Origin: JAEULH01 sp963805915
GTDB taxonomy: Bacteria > Pseudomonadota > Alphaproteobacteria > Rhodospirillales > Defluviicoccaceae
Length of the DNA: 64,000 nucleotides
Direction of reading: 5' to 3'
Assembly: GCA_963805915.1 (NCBI GenBank)
Contig: CAWDWD010000013.1
Coordinates: 1 to 64,000, forward strand
Shown: in pieces, positions 44,853 through 53,845 of the stretch
How the letters are laid out: each line of letters begins with the position of its first letter
Numbering within the stretch: the stretch's first letter is position 1
Made by a program: the position numbers and the translations under genes
Notes under the pieces: model-generated
The model's database searches: none
What the model was told of the DNA's origin: nothing
Seen by the model: the letters and a program-made list of their open reading frames with translations, nothing else

Positions 44853-46604
44853 ATGACAAAAGAAGTATATGACATCGGCGACGCGCCGCCGCTTGGCGAG
44901 GTTCCCAATAAGATGCACGCGTGGCTGATCCGCGAGGAGCGGTTTGGTCAACCGACGCAATCATTCGGCAAAGAGGTCATCGACGTTCCCGCCATCGAGG
45001 ACGACGAAGTCCTCGTCTACGTCATGGCCGCCGGCATCAACTACAACAACGTCTGGGCCGCGCTCGGCATTCCGGTCAATGTCATCAAGGCGCGCCAGAA
45101 GGCCGGCGAAAAGGAAGATTTCCACATCGGCGGCAGCGATGCCTCGGGGATCGTCTACAAGGTCGGCAAGGACGTCACCAACGTCAAGGTCGGCGACGAA
45201 GTCGTCATGCATTGCGGGACCTGGGACCGCAACTGCCCGTGGGTCAAGGCCGGCAACGATCCGATGTATTCGCCGACCTTCCGCATCTGGGGATACGAGA
45301 CGAACTACGGCAGCTTTGCCCAGTTCACCAAGGTTCAGGCCCACCAATGCATGCAGAAGCCCAAGCACATGACCTGGGAGGAGGCGGCGTCCTACGTGCT
45401 GGTCGGCGCGACCGCGTACCGCATGCTCCACGGCTGGCCGGAACACGCGATGAAGCCGAACGACCCGGTCTTGATCTGGGGCGGCGCCGGCGGGCTCGGC
45501 TCGATGGCGATCCAGATCGCCAAGGCGGCGGGCGCGGTCCCGGTCGCCGTCATCTCGGGCGACGACAAGATCGACTACTGCAAAAACCTGGGCGCCAAGG
45601 GCTGCATCGACCGCCGCAAGTTCGACCACTGGGGCATGCTGCCGCACTGGAAGGATGCCGTCGGCTACAATACTTGGCTCAAGGGCGTTCGTTCGTTCGG
45701 CGCGGCCTTCTGGGAAGCGCTCGGCGAGAAGCGCTCGCCCACGGTCATCTTCGAGCATCCGGGTGAAACGACCATCCCGACGTCGCTGTTCGTTTGCGAC
45801 ACCGGCGGCATGGTCGTCATCTGCGCCGGGACAACCGGCTACAACGCGACCGTCGACCTGCGCTACCTGTGGATGCGCCAGAAGCGGGTCCAGGGTTCGC
45901 ACTTCGCCAATGACGACCAAGCCTACGCGATGAATGAGCTTGCCTTGAACGGGCAGCTCAATCCTTGCATGTCGCGGGCCTTCACCTACGACGATCTGCC
46001 GCTGTCGCACCAGCTGATGCACGACAACAAGCATCCGCACGGCAACATGGGCGTTCTGATCGGCGCGCCGGACTTCGGCCTCGGCAAATCGGCGGACGCG
46101 CCTCGCGGGGTCCCGAAAGCCAAACTCCCCAAGGGCGACAGTCACGATACGCCGCATCCCTATCCGCTGTCGGCGCCGCTGCCGGATCTCGACGGCGATC
46201 TCGAAGAGCTGAAGCTGGTCGACGACGGCGCCAAGGTGCGCGACCGGATGCACGCGGGGATCATCTCGTGCAGGCCGTCCGACACCCTCGGCGATGCCGC
46301 CAGAATGATGGCCGACCACGACATTCACGCTCTGGTCGTCATCGACGGCGGCAAGGCCGTCGGCGTGCTGTCGCAGACCGACATCGTCATCGCCCGTCAA
46401 GGCCGCACCGCCGGTGAGACCCGCGCCTTCAAGGTCAGCGAGGTCATGACCGAGGGTTGCGCGACCATCGATATCAACGCGCCCTTGGCGGAAGCGATCT
46501 CGACCATGATGAAGCGGCGCATCCACCGGTTGGTGGTTGCCGAGGGCGGCAACCCGGTTGGCGTGTTGTCGATGACCGACTTGGTCCGCCGCCTGATGGA
46601 GTAG
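44853..46604 (+). CDS. ccr: Crotonyl-CoA carboxylase/reductase with C-terminal CBS-domain pair
   Basis: A 583-residue protein. Residues 1 to about 430 are crotonyl-CoA carboxylase/reductase, which makes (2S)-ethylmalonyl-CoA from crotonyl-CoA, CO2 and NADPH: AAGINYNNVWAALG, HIGGSDASGIVYKVGKDV, the nucleotide fold LIWGGAGGLGSMAIQIAK and VIFEHPGETTIPTSLFVCDT. A linker of Pro/Lys-rich sequence (about 415-450) leads to two CBS motifs at about 460-583 (MHAGIISCRPSDTLGDAARM, VGVLSQTDIVIA; then MTEGCATIDINAPLAEAIST, VGVLSMTDLVRRLM). Typical Ccr is about 430 residues, so the CBS pair is an extra regulatory module, probably adenylate binding. Starts after GGAGGGAG; mcd follows. Confidence 0.95.
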   Translation: MTKEVYDIGDAPPLGEVPNKMHAWLIREERFGQPTQSFGKEVIDVPAIEDDEVLVYVMAAGINYNNVWAALGIPVNVIKARQKAGEKEDFHIGGSDASGIVYKVGKDVTNVKVGDEVVMHCGTWDRNCPWVKAGNDPMYSPTFRIWGYETNYGSFAQFTKVQAHQCMQKPKHMTWEEAASYVLVGATAYRMLHGWPEHAMKPNDPVLIWGGAGGLGSMAIQIAKAAGAVPVAVISGDDKIDYCKNLGAKGCIDRRKFDHWGMLPHWKDAVGYNTWLKGVRSFGAAFWEALGEKRSPTVIFEHPGETTIPTSLFVCDTGGMVVICAGTTGYNATVDLRYLWMRQKRVQGSHFANDDQAYAMNELALNGQLNPCMSRAFTYDDLPLSHQLMHDNKHPHGNMGVLIGAPDFGLGKSADAPRGVPKAKLPKGDSHDTPHPYPLSAPLPDLDGDLEELKLVDDGAKVRDRMHAGIISCRPSDTLGDAARMMADHDIHALVVIDGGKAVGVLSQTDIVIARQGRTAGETRAFKVSEVMTEGCATIDINAPLAEAISTMMKRRIHRLVVAEGGNPVGVLSMTDLVRRLME

Positions 46605-46778
46605 CCTCCGGCCGCGGCTTGCACTCTCCGGCCGGTGGTCCAACCTCGCGGTTAACCACAGGCCGGAGAGGCCGCCACGGGCGCTGCCATGAAGCGCGAA
46701 TGCCATAAACGAGCCTCGGAGGCGGCAGCGTCCGCTCCGCGTCCTCAAGAGCTCCGCAGGAAGAGAAGGGTAGAGAAC

Positions 46779-48452
46779 ATGGATGCCGCCGTCGCCGAAC
46801 GCCAGGGCCTGATTCTGCCGGACCTGACCGCAACCTGCCTCGAGGCCTACAACGCCGCCCAGCACCTCCTGGTCGAAGCCCGCCGGGGCGTCTCCGCCCT
46901 GGTCATCCACGGCGGGCGGATGGACGGAGCCTTGCTCGACCGCCACCAGTTCGCGGCCCATGGCTACGCTTGGCTCGCAACCTACGTCGGTGGTCTGCAG
47001 GAGATGCTGGTATGGGCCGACCGGCTCGCCGAGGCGGGCGAGTTGAGCGAGCTCGAAAGCCTGATGCTGCAATGCGCCTACGGGGAATACCTGGGCCAGA
47101 TCGTCGGCGGCATCGCCATGTCGCAGGTCGAGATCGTCCGTCCCCGCGACATGGGCGTTTCCGACGAGGCGGTGCACGCATTTTATACCCCGGCGGTGGC
47201 GACCCTGATCAAGGACGGCGCGACCTCGGAGGTCCGCATCCGCATCGCCGAACTGGTCGCCGATGGCAACTACGGCAAGCTGGGCCTGGACGAAACCCAG
47301 GAGATGATCCGCGATCAGTTCCATCGCTTCGCCGAGGACAAGGTCATCCCTTACGCCCACGGCTGGCATGAGCGCGATGAACTCATCCCGATGGAAATCA
47401 TCGAGCAGATGGCCGAACTCGGCGTGTTCGGCCTGACCATTCCCGAGGAATACGGCGGCCTCGGCATGGACAAAATGTCGATGTGCATCGTCACCGAGGA
47501 GCTGAGCCGCGGCTACATCGGCGTCGGCTCGCTTGGCACCCGCTCGGAAATCGCCGCCGAGTTGATTCGTCTCGGCGGCACCGACGACCAGAAGGAGCAT
47601 TACCTGCCCAAGCTTGCGAGCGGCGAGATCCTACCGACGGCGGTGTTCACCGAGCCCAATACCGGCTCCGACCTGGGGGCGCTGAAGACCCGCGCGGTGC
47701 GCGACGGCGAGACCTACAAGATCACCGGCAGCAAGACATGGATCACCCACGCGGCGCGCACCGACCTGATGACCCTGATGGCGCGGACCGATCCGAACAC
47801 CCAGGATTGGAAGGGTCTGAGCATGATCCTGGCCGAGAAGCCGCGCGGCACCGACGACGATCCGTTTCCGGCCGAAGGGATGACCGGCGGCGAGATCGAG
47901 GTTCTCGGCTATCGCGGCATGAAGGAATATGAGCTTGGCTTCGACGACTTTTCGGTCCCGGCGCGCAACCTGCTCGGCCGCCAGGAAGGCCAGGGCTTCA
48001 AGCAGCTGATGGCGACGTTCGAAAGCGCGCGCATCCAGACCGCCGCGCGCGCCGTCGGTGTCGCGCAGAATGCCCTCGAGCTTGGCCAGCGCTATGCGCA
48101 AGAACGGGTCCAGTTCGGCAAGCCGATCTATGAGTTCCCGCGGGTGGCCGGCAAGATCGCCTGGATGGTGGTCGAGACCATGATCGCGCGTCAGCTCACC
48201 TACGACTCGGCGCGGCAAAAAGACAGCGACCGGCGCTGCGACATCGAGGCCGGCATGGCCAAGCTGCTCGCCGCGCGGGTGGCCTGGAGCAACGCCGATA
48301 ACGCGCTGCAGGTTCATGGCGGCAACGGTTACGCGCTTGAGTATCCGATCTCGCGGGTGATGTGCGACGCGCGTATTCTCAGCGTCTTCGAGGGCGCCGC
48401 GGAAATTCAGGCGCAGGTCATCGCCCGCGGGCTTCTGGCGGCGCGCAACTAG
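46779..48452 (+). CDS. mcd: Methylsuccinyl-CoA dehydrogenase
   Basis: A 557-residue acyl-CoA dehydrogenase with an N-terminal extension of about 160 residues typical of the ethylmalonyl-CoA pathway enzyme Mcd (R. sphaeroides enzyme about 550 residues). It oxidises (2S)-methylsuccinyl-CoA to mesaconyl-C1-CoA with FAD and passes electrons to ETF. Dehydrogenase signatures: VFTEPNTGSDLGALKTRAVR, ITGSKTWITHAARTDLMTLM, and the catalytic-Glu region with ISRVMCDARILSVFEGAAEI. It lies 174 bases after ccr. Confidence 0.92.
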   Translation: MDAAVAERQGLILPDLTATCLEAYNAAQHLLVEARRGVSALVIHGGRMDGALLDRHQFAAHGYAWLATYVGGLQEMLVWADRLAEAGELSELESLMLQCAYGEYLGQIVGGIAMSQVEIVRPRDMGVSDEAVHAFYTPAVATLIKDGATSEVRIRIAELVADGNYGKLGLDETQEMIRDQFHRFAEDKVIPYAHGWHERDELIPMEIIEQMAELGVFGLTIPEEYGGLGMDKMSMCIVTEELSRGYIGVGSLGTRSEIAAELIRLGGTDDQKEHYLPKLASGEILPTAVFTEPNTGSDLGALKTRAVRDGETYKITGSKTWITHAARTDLMTLMARTDPNTQDWKGLSMILAEKPRGTDDDPFPAEGMTGGEIEVLGYRGMKEYELGFDDFSVPARNLLGRQEGQGFKQLMATFESARIQTAARAVGVAQNALELGQRYAQERVQFGKPIYEFPRVAGKIAWMVVETMIARQLTYDSARQKDSDRRCDIEAGMAKLLAARVAWSNADNALQVHGGNGYALEYPISRVMCDARILSVFEGAAEIQAQVIARGLLAARN

Positions 48453-48578
48453 TTGTGGCGCCTCAACAGCTAGACGCGGGCGTAGTCAGGCGCGGGGCTT
48501 GGCCTCGCGTGCACTTATTTTCGCGATCGGCCGGGTCGCCGGTTTCCGGCCGATCCCTTGGTGCCTATATAGCGAGTC

Positions 48579-48776
48579 ATGACAGCAGCACTTCCCTACA
48601 TGCTCGGCGCAGCGATGCTCGCGACCCTGGGCGTTCTGTTCGCAGGTGTCATCTCATTTGCGATGAACGGCAAGGCGGATAACAAATACGCGACCAAGCT
48701 GATGGCCGCGCGGGTCATCCTTCAGGGCATCGCTATCGCCCTGTTCGCGCTGACGGTGCTTTTCGCCGCCACTTAG
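48579..48776 (+). CDS. HIG1-domain twin-transmembrane protein
   Basis: A 65-residue protein with two membrane helices around a short polar loop NGKADNKYATKLMAARV. Small alphaproteobacterial proteins of this type carry the HIG1 (hypoxia-induced) fold, related to mitochondrial respiratory-chain assembly factors. In this lineage such a gene often precedes the cobalamin adenosyltransferase, here 37 bases downstream. Confidence 0.8.
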   Translation: MTAALPYMLGAAMLATLGVLFAGVISFAMNGKADNKYATKLMAARVILQGIAIALFALTVLFAAT

Positions 48777-48813
48777 CGTTCATCTAGTTTCTAAGGAGGG
48801 GGGAGGCAGCGGC

Positions 48814-49380
48814 ATGGTCACCTTGACCAAGATCTACACCCGTGGCGGCGATCGGGGCGAAACATCCCTCGGCGACGGGCGGCGAATTGCCAAGTACGAC
48901 CGTCGCGTCGACGCCTACGGCACGGTTGACGAAACCAACGGCGTCATCGGCCTGGCCCGGCTTTACGTCGATGGCGGCTCTGCCGATGCCATGCTGAGCC
49001 GGATCCAGAACGACCTTTTCGACCTCGGTGCTGACCTGTGCACGCCGCAAACCGGCCGCAAGGCGGAAGGCGCGCTTCGCATTATCGACAGCCAAGTCGA
49101 GCGCCTCGAACGCGAGATTGATACAATGAACGCGGAGCTTGCGCCGCTGACCTCGTTCATCCTGCCCGGCGGCACTCCGGCCGCAGCCCATCTTCATCAC
49201 GCGCGCACGGTCGCCAGGCGCGCCGAGCGGCTGATGTGCGCTCTCGCCGGGAACGAAGACATCAACGCCACTGCGATCCGCTACATCAACCGGCTCTCCG
49301 ATCACCTGTTTGTCTTCGCGCGGTGGCTCAACGACAAGGGCGCCGGCGACGTCCTCTGGGTCCCCGGCGCCAGCCGCTAG
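48814..49380 (+). CDS. Cob(I)alamin adenosyltransferase, PduO-type
   Basis: A 188-residue trimeric four-helix ATP:cob(I)alamin adenosyltransferase. YTRGGDRGETSLGDGRRIAK holds the ATP site, followed by DAYGTVDETNGVIGLARLY and RRAERLMCALAGNEDINATA. It makes adenosylcobalamin, the cofactor needed by the neighbouring ethylmalonyl-CoA mutase. Strong ribosome binding site AAGGAGGGGGGAGG. Part of a HIG1-adenosyltransferase-permease set on the plus strand. Confidence 0.95.
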   Translation: MVTLTKIYTRGGDRGETSLGDGRRIAKYDRRVDAYGTVDETNGVIGLARLYVDGGSADAMLSRIQNDLFDLGADLCTPQTGRKAEGALRIIDSQVERLEREIDTMNAELAPLTSFILPGGTPAAAHLHHARTVARRAERLMCALAGNEDINATAIRYINRLSDHLFVFARWLNDKGAGDVLWVPGASR

Positions 49381-49395
49381 CTCGGCGGGCCGGGC

Positions 49396-50163
49396 GTGAC
49401 GGCCGCGCTGTCCATCGAGAGCCTGCTCCTTCTCATCGTCGCGGCGTTCTTCGGCGGCGCGTTGAATTCGCTTGCCGGCGGCGGCAGTTTTTTGACCCTG
49501 CCGGCGGTCATGGTCGCGGGCGCACCAGCCGTCATCGCCAACGCCACCGGAACGGTCGCGCTGTTGCCCGGCTACGTGAGCGCCGCCGCCGGCTTTCGCG
49601 AAGATCTTCGCGAGGCCGGCGCGTTCGGTCTCGTCAAACTCGTCGTCCTGTGCCTCATCGGCGGCGCGATCGGGGCGGGACTTCTCGTCGCCACGCCGGA
49701 AGAGGCATTCCGCGCCGTCGTTCCGTGGTTGCTCCTCGTCGCCACGGTTCTGTTCGCGGCGGGCGAGCGGATCTCGCGCTGGCTGCGCGCGCGGGTCGCG
49801 ATCGGGGCCAAGGGCTCGGCCGCCGGACTTCTCTGCGTCGCAATCTACGGCGGCTATTTCAACGGCGGGCTCGGCATCCTTCTGCTCGCCCTGTTCAGCC
49901 TATTCGGCTTGACCGATATCAACCAGATGAACGGGTTGAAGTCGCTCGCCTCGGTCGTGCTCACGGCGATCGCGGTCGCGACTTACGCCGCGGCCGGAGC
50001 GGTCTGGTGGATGGCGGCACTGGTCATGATGGTCTCGGCCACGATTGGCGGCTACGCCGGCGCCCGCATCGCCCGCCGCCTGCCCGCTTCCTTCGTCCGC
50101 GCCACGATCATCGTCGTCGGCGCGGCCATGACCGCCGCCTTTTTCATCTCCGCGCCAGGATAA
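49396..50163 (+). CDS. TauE/SafE-family membrane permease
   Basis: A 255-residue protein with about eight membrane helices in two repeats. Conserved glycine-rich motifs GGALNSLAGGGSFLTLPAVM and GGYFNGGLGILLLALFSLFG. The family moves sulfite, sulfoacetate and other sulfur or organic anions. It starts with GTG 15 bases after the adenosyltransferase stop and so is probably in its operon; substrate unknown. Confidence 0.88.
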   Translation: MTAALSIESLLLLIVAAFFGGALNSLAGGGSFLTLPAVMVAGAPAVIANATGTVALLPGYVSAAAGFREDLREAGAFGLVKLVVLCLIGGAIGAGLLVATPEEAFRAVVPWLLLVATVLFAAGERISRWLRARVAIGAKGSAAGLLCVAIYGGYFNGGLGILLLALFSLFGLTDINQMNGLKSLASVVLTAIAVATYAAAGAVWWMAALVMMVSATIGGYAGARIARRLPASFVRATIIVVGAAMTAAFFISAPG

Positions 50164-50172
50164 ATTCCTCGC

Positions 50173-53100
50173 TCAGCTCGAGGCGAGCAGCAGTTCGATT
50201 TCGTCGGCGCCGATGTCGAGCGGACCGGCCGCCTCGGGGTCGAACAGGCCTTCCGCCAGCGCGCCCTTGCGCCGCTGCAGCTCGATCATCTTCTCCTCGA
50301 TGGTGCCGAGCGTCACCAGACGGTGGACGAAAACGGGTTTTTCCTGGCCGATGCGATGACTGCGGTCGATGGCCTGGGCCTCGACTGCCGGGTTCCACCA
50401 CGGATCGTACAGGATCACGGTATCGGCCGCGGTGAGATTGAGCCCGGTACCGCCGGCCTTCAGGCTGATCAGGAAAACCGGGACCTCGCCGGCCTGGAAC
50501 CGCGCAACCGGCGTCGCCCGATCGCTGACCTGGCCGGTGATCTTGACGAAGTCGATCGCGGAGGCCGCAAGCCACTCCTCGATGAGGGCGAGCATGCTGG
50601 TGAACTGGGAGAACAGCAAGACCCGCCGCCCCTCCTCGACCAGTTCGCCGAGCATCTCGATCAGCCGCGTCAGCTTGGCGGATCCCGCGTTCGTCTTCTT
50701 GACCGACGGCAGCTTGACGAGCCTGGGATCGCAGCAGACCTGGCGCAGCTTCAGCAGCGCGTCGAGAATGATGATGCGGCTGCGCTCGAGGCCCTTGGCG
50801 GCGATCGCCTCGCGCACCTTGCGGTGCATCGTCAGGCGCACCGCCTCGTAGATCGCGCTCTGTCCCGGATCCATTTCGATGGGCTCGATGATTTCGGTCT
50901 TCTCCGGCAGCTCGCCCGCGACCTTTCCCTTCGTTCGCCGCAGCATGAACGGGCGGACGCGGCGAACGAGAGCATCGCGGCGAACCATGTCGCCGGCCTT
51001 CTCGATCGGCGTGCGGAAGGTCCGGGTGAACTGCCGGCGATCGCCGAGCAGCCCCGGATTGAGGAAATCCATCAGCGCCCACAGCTCGCCAAGGTGGTTT
51101 TCAACCGGCGTTCCGGTCAGGCAGAAGCGCTGGCGGACGTCGAGCAGGCGCAGGATGCGAGCGGCGTTGGTGTCCGGGTTCTTGATGTTCTGGGCCTCGT
51201 CGACGATCACCGCGTGCCACGGCTGGGCGAGCAGGACGTCGCGGTCGCGCGCGAGCAGGGCGAAGGTGCTGAGCACCAGATCGTGGTCGCCGATGGCCGC
51301 GAACCGTGCCTTGCGCTCGGGCCCGTGCAGGGTGAGCACCTTCAGCGCCGGGGCAAAGCGCTCGGCCTCCATCCGCCAGTTGGCCATCAGCGATGTCGGC
51401 GCGACGACCAGGCTTGGTCGGTCGGCGCGGCCTTCGGCCTTCTCGGCGAGCAGGTGGGCAAGCGCCTGTACCGTCTTGCCGAGGCCCATATCGTCGGCCA
51501 GAATTCCGCCGAGCCCGGCCTCGCCGAGAAAATTCAGCCAGGCGAATCCCAGGCTCTGATATGGCCGAAGTGTCTCGGCGAAGCCGTCCGGGGCGGGGCG
51601 TTCGCCCACCGATCCGAACTCGCGAAGTTTTCGCCCGAGGCGGCGCAGCGCCTCGCCGCCCGACCACTTGACCCCGCTTTCGCCAAGCAGGTCTTCAAGT
51701 TCGGCGAGTTCCGCAGCGCGGGTCCGGTTGATGGCAACCGAGTCTCCGGCGACCGCGAGATCCATGCGGAACAGCTCGTGCAGCGCGGTGAGGATCGGCT
51801 GGATCTTGGCGTATGGCAGGGGCAGCAGCCGCCCGTCGTCAAGGGTAATGAAGAGGGTCTCTTCGCCGTCGTCGTCGCGATCGAAGAATTCGCTGCCGGC
51901 ATCGTCCGGTACCGCACGCAACAGATCGATGATCCGCGGCAGCAGGTTGACCCGCTGGCCGTCGACCGAGATCCCGACATCGAACTCGAACCAGTCGATG
52001 CCGCTGCCTTCGTGCAGGCCTGCGTTGAAATCGTCGTCGGCTTTGGCGAGCGGCGGGACGAAGCCGGGCTCGATCTCGATCCGCCAGCCTTCATCGCGCA
52101 GTCGGGGCGCGACTTTGACGAGGAAGCGGGGCCAGGCGAACGCATCGCCGTCGCCGTCGCCGTCGCCGTCGTCGTCGCCAAGGACGAGGTCATCGCGCGC
52201 GTCGGCCGGGAGCTCGTAGCGCCGTGATTCGGCGGGCATCAGGCCGACGTCGTCGGCGCGAAGCCGCTTTTCGTGGCCGCTTTCGAGCCGGCGGTCGCGT
52301 TCGACCGCGAACAGCTGGCCGTCCCTGGCGAATAGCGGCTTGTCGCGCCGCTCGCCGGCCGGGAATTCGAATGCGCCGTAGGCGAAGGCGAGGCGCGCTG
52401 TCTGGACATCTTCACGCGGTGGGGTCGAAGACGGCGATCGCCAGGAATATCCCCAACCGGCGGGCGGAAGAGGCCGGCGGGCGAGCCGCAGAACGGGCAC
52501 CGGCGGGCCCTTGATGACCTCCGCGGGCCGCGGCTCGGCCGGGAGGAGATCGCTACGCTCGCCCAATCGCCGGGCGATCCTGTCGCGCAGCACCGCGACG
52601 TGGTGCGGGTCGATCGCCGGAGAGCGCAGCAAGGCGGCGGCGACCCCAGGCGGAAGGTCGAGTTGCAACGGGCCGCATACGGCGGCGCCCACGTCGATAT
52701 ACCACGGCGGGACCAGGTCAAGCGCGATGCCGCCGCCCTCGACCGTGGCGACGGGCCTTTGCGCGCCGTTGTCCAACAGCGTCCAGGCGATGCGGCCCCG
52801 CCGCGGCTCCGCGCGGCCCATCGGCGGACCGTCGAGCGAGCCCCAGCGGCAGCGTCCGGTGGCGAGAACGCGCTCGATGATCTCCCCGCCCGGCTCGCCC
52901 GCCAGCGCATGGCCCTGCCCGCCAGACCAGTACAGGCCGCGGAGGTGGGCGATGCGGCGGAGAATCGACATGTCATCGCCGCGCAGGAACTTGGCCGGCG
53001 TGCCGGAGAACGCCGACTGGGGATTGTAGGTCGCGGCGTTGCCGGCGAAGCCGCCATCCTTCAACAGCCGGACCGACTTCGGCTCGACAACGGCCCGCGG

Positions 53101-53283
53101 TGGCCCGTCAGCGCCTTGGACGATCGCCAGAACATAGATCAGCCGCTGGCGGATTGACGGCGGATAGTCGTCCTCGCTCAGCGCCACGGCCCGATCGAGT
53201 TCGTCGAGCCAGCTCTGCGTCTGCGCCGGCAGGGTGGAGGGGGTCACCGCGGCCACGAGCGTCCGAGCGTTCGCATCGGTCAT
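50173..53283 (-). CDS. SNF2-family helicase (SWIM-SNF2 protein, main part)
   Basis: A 1036-residue open frame with an SF2 ATPase of the SNF2/Swi2 class, of the bacterial RapA-like SWIM-SNF2 type. The helicase motifs are clear: GGILADDMGLGKTVQALAHL (I), VVAPTSLMANW (Ia), VIVDEAQNIKNP (II, DEAQ), CLTGTPVENHLGELWALMDF (III), VLLFSQFTSMLALIEEWL (IV), FLISLKAGGTGLNLTAADTV (V) and DRSHRIGQEKPVFVHRLVTL (VI). The N-terminal half (about residues 1-550) is an alpha/beta region with Gly-Asp-rich segment DDDGDGDGDGD. The frame lacks a natural N-terminus: the SWIM zinc finger lies just upstream in this frame, and the remaining N-terminus in another (53280-53558). The gene appears frameshifted at about 53340. 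Confidence 0.9.
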   Translation of the reverse strand: MTDANARTLVAAVTPSTLPAQTQSWLDELDRAVALSEDDYPPSIRQRLIYVLAIVQGADGPPRAVVEPKSVRLLKDGGFAGNAATYNPQSAFSGTPAKFLRGDDMSILRRIAHLRGLYWSGGQGHALAGEPGGEIIERVLATGRCRWGSLDGPPMGRAEPRRGRIAWTLLDNGAQRPVATVEGGGIALDLVPPWYIDVGAAVCGPLQLDLPPGVAAALLRSPAIDPHHVAVLRDRIARRLGERSDLLPAEPRPAEVIKGPPVPVLRLARRPLPPAGWGYSWRSPSSTPPREDVQTARLAFAYGAFEFPAGERRDKPLFARDGQLFAVERDRRLESGHEKRLRADDVGLMPAESRRYELPADARDDLVLGDDDGDGDGDGDAFAWPRFLVKVAPRLRDEGWRIEIEPGFVPPLAKADDDFNAGLHEGSGIDWFEFDVGISVDGQRVNLLPRIIDLLRAVPDDAGSEFFDRDDDGEETLFITLDDGRLLPLPYAKIQPILTALHELFRMDLAVAGDSVAINRTRAAELAELEDLLGESGVKWSGGEALRRLGRKLREFGSVGERPAPDGFAETLRPYQSLGFAWLNFLGEAGLGGILADDMGLGKTVQALAHLLAEKAEGRADRPSLVVAPTSLMANWRMEAERFAPALKVLTLHGPERKARFAAIGDHDLVLSTFALLARDRDVLLAQPWHAVIVDEAQNIKNPDTNAARILRLLDVRQRFCLTGTPVENHLGELWALMDFLNPGLLGDRRQFTRTFRTPIEKAGDMVRRDALVRRVRPFMLRRTKGKVAGELPEKTEIIEPIEMDPGQSAIYEAVRLTMHRKVREAIAAKGLERSRIIILDALLKLRQVCCDPRLVKLPSVKKTNAGSAKLTRLIEMLGELVEEGRRVLLFSQFTSMLALIEEWLAASAIDFVKITGQVSDRATPVARFQAGEVPVFLISLKAGGTGLNLTAADTVILYDPWWNPAVEAQAIDRSHRIGQEKPVFVHRLVTLGTIEEKMIELQRRKGALAEGLFDPEAAGPLDIGADEIELLLASS

Positions 53284-53558
53284 GCTTTCGAGCAGCAGCG
53301 CCGCGACGTGCTTGCAGTTGAACCCGACAGGGCACGAGCACGGCCGAGGACGCGCAGCCCGCCGTTGTCAAGGACCTGGAGCCTGACCGCGACCGCGTAG
53401 GGCCGGCTGCGCGTCCCCTGAACCCGGCCTTCGATCAGCGAGCCGTCGTCGGCCATGCTGGTGACGACGGCGCGGTGTTGGCGCTGGTAGGCGACCGCCT
53501 TGTTCAGCGCCGTCCCCGTAACCTCCCGCCGGATGTCCTCAATGGTGTGCAGCCGCAC
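53280..53558 (-). pseudogene. N-terminal part of the SWIM-SNF2 protein, out of frame
   Basis: This frame begins MRLHTIEDIRREVTGTALNK AVAYQRQHR and reads into IEGRVQGTRSRPYAVAVRLQ and LRVLGR at about 53340, the usual SWIM-SNF2 N-terminus. Further on it turns into RARALSGSTASTSRRC. In the frame of the helicase, however, the same DNA reads CSCPVGFNCKHVAALLLES directly before its first Met. That is the SWIM zinc finger (CxC...CxH) with the family sequence. One missing base near 53340 explains both. Confidence 0.85.
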
Positions 53559-53845
53559 GCGTCCCGCCTCGAACCGGTGTCATCCGATCGCCGCCGGCGG
53601 CCAAGCTAACGACTCACGACCGCCGATGAAAGGCCCCCGCGCCTGTAATCTGCCTGTAATCGCGCTTGAAGCGTCGCGTGGGTTGCCTTGACCTTGTATT
53701 CGCTTCTCCCTACTGTGCATGGGCTCGCATCGGAGGGGCCCGAAGTCGCCGGTTCGTGCGCCCTGCGGGTGCATCGCGGCCGTGAAAACGGGTCTTTCGG
53801 TGACCGGTCAACAAGCCTGAACAAAAGGGGGCACGCGGGTCGTCC

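Noticed and set aside
44853..46604. Ccr and the CBS pair as two genes or as an artefact
   Set aside because: The frame is continuous through the linker, with no stop and no internal start with a ribosome binding site.
44961..47600. 879-codon minus-strand frame antisense to ccr and mcd
   Set aside because: Both plus-strand genes are strongly conserved. The antisense frame has no family features.
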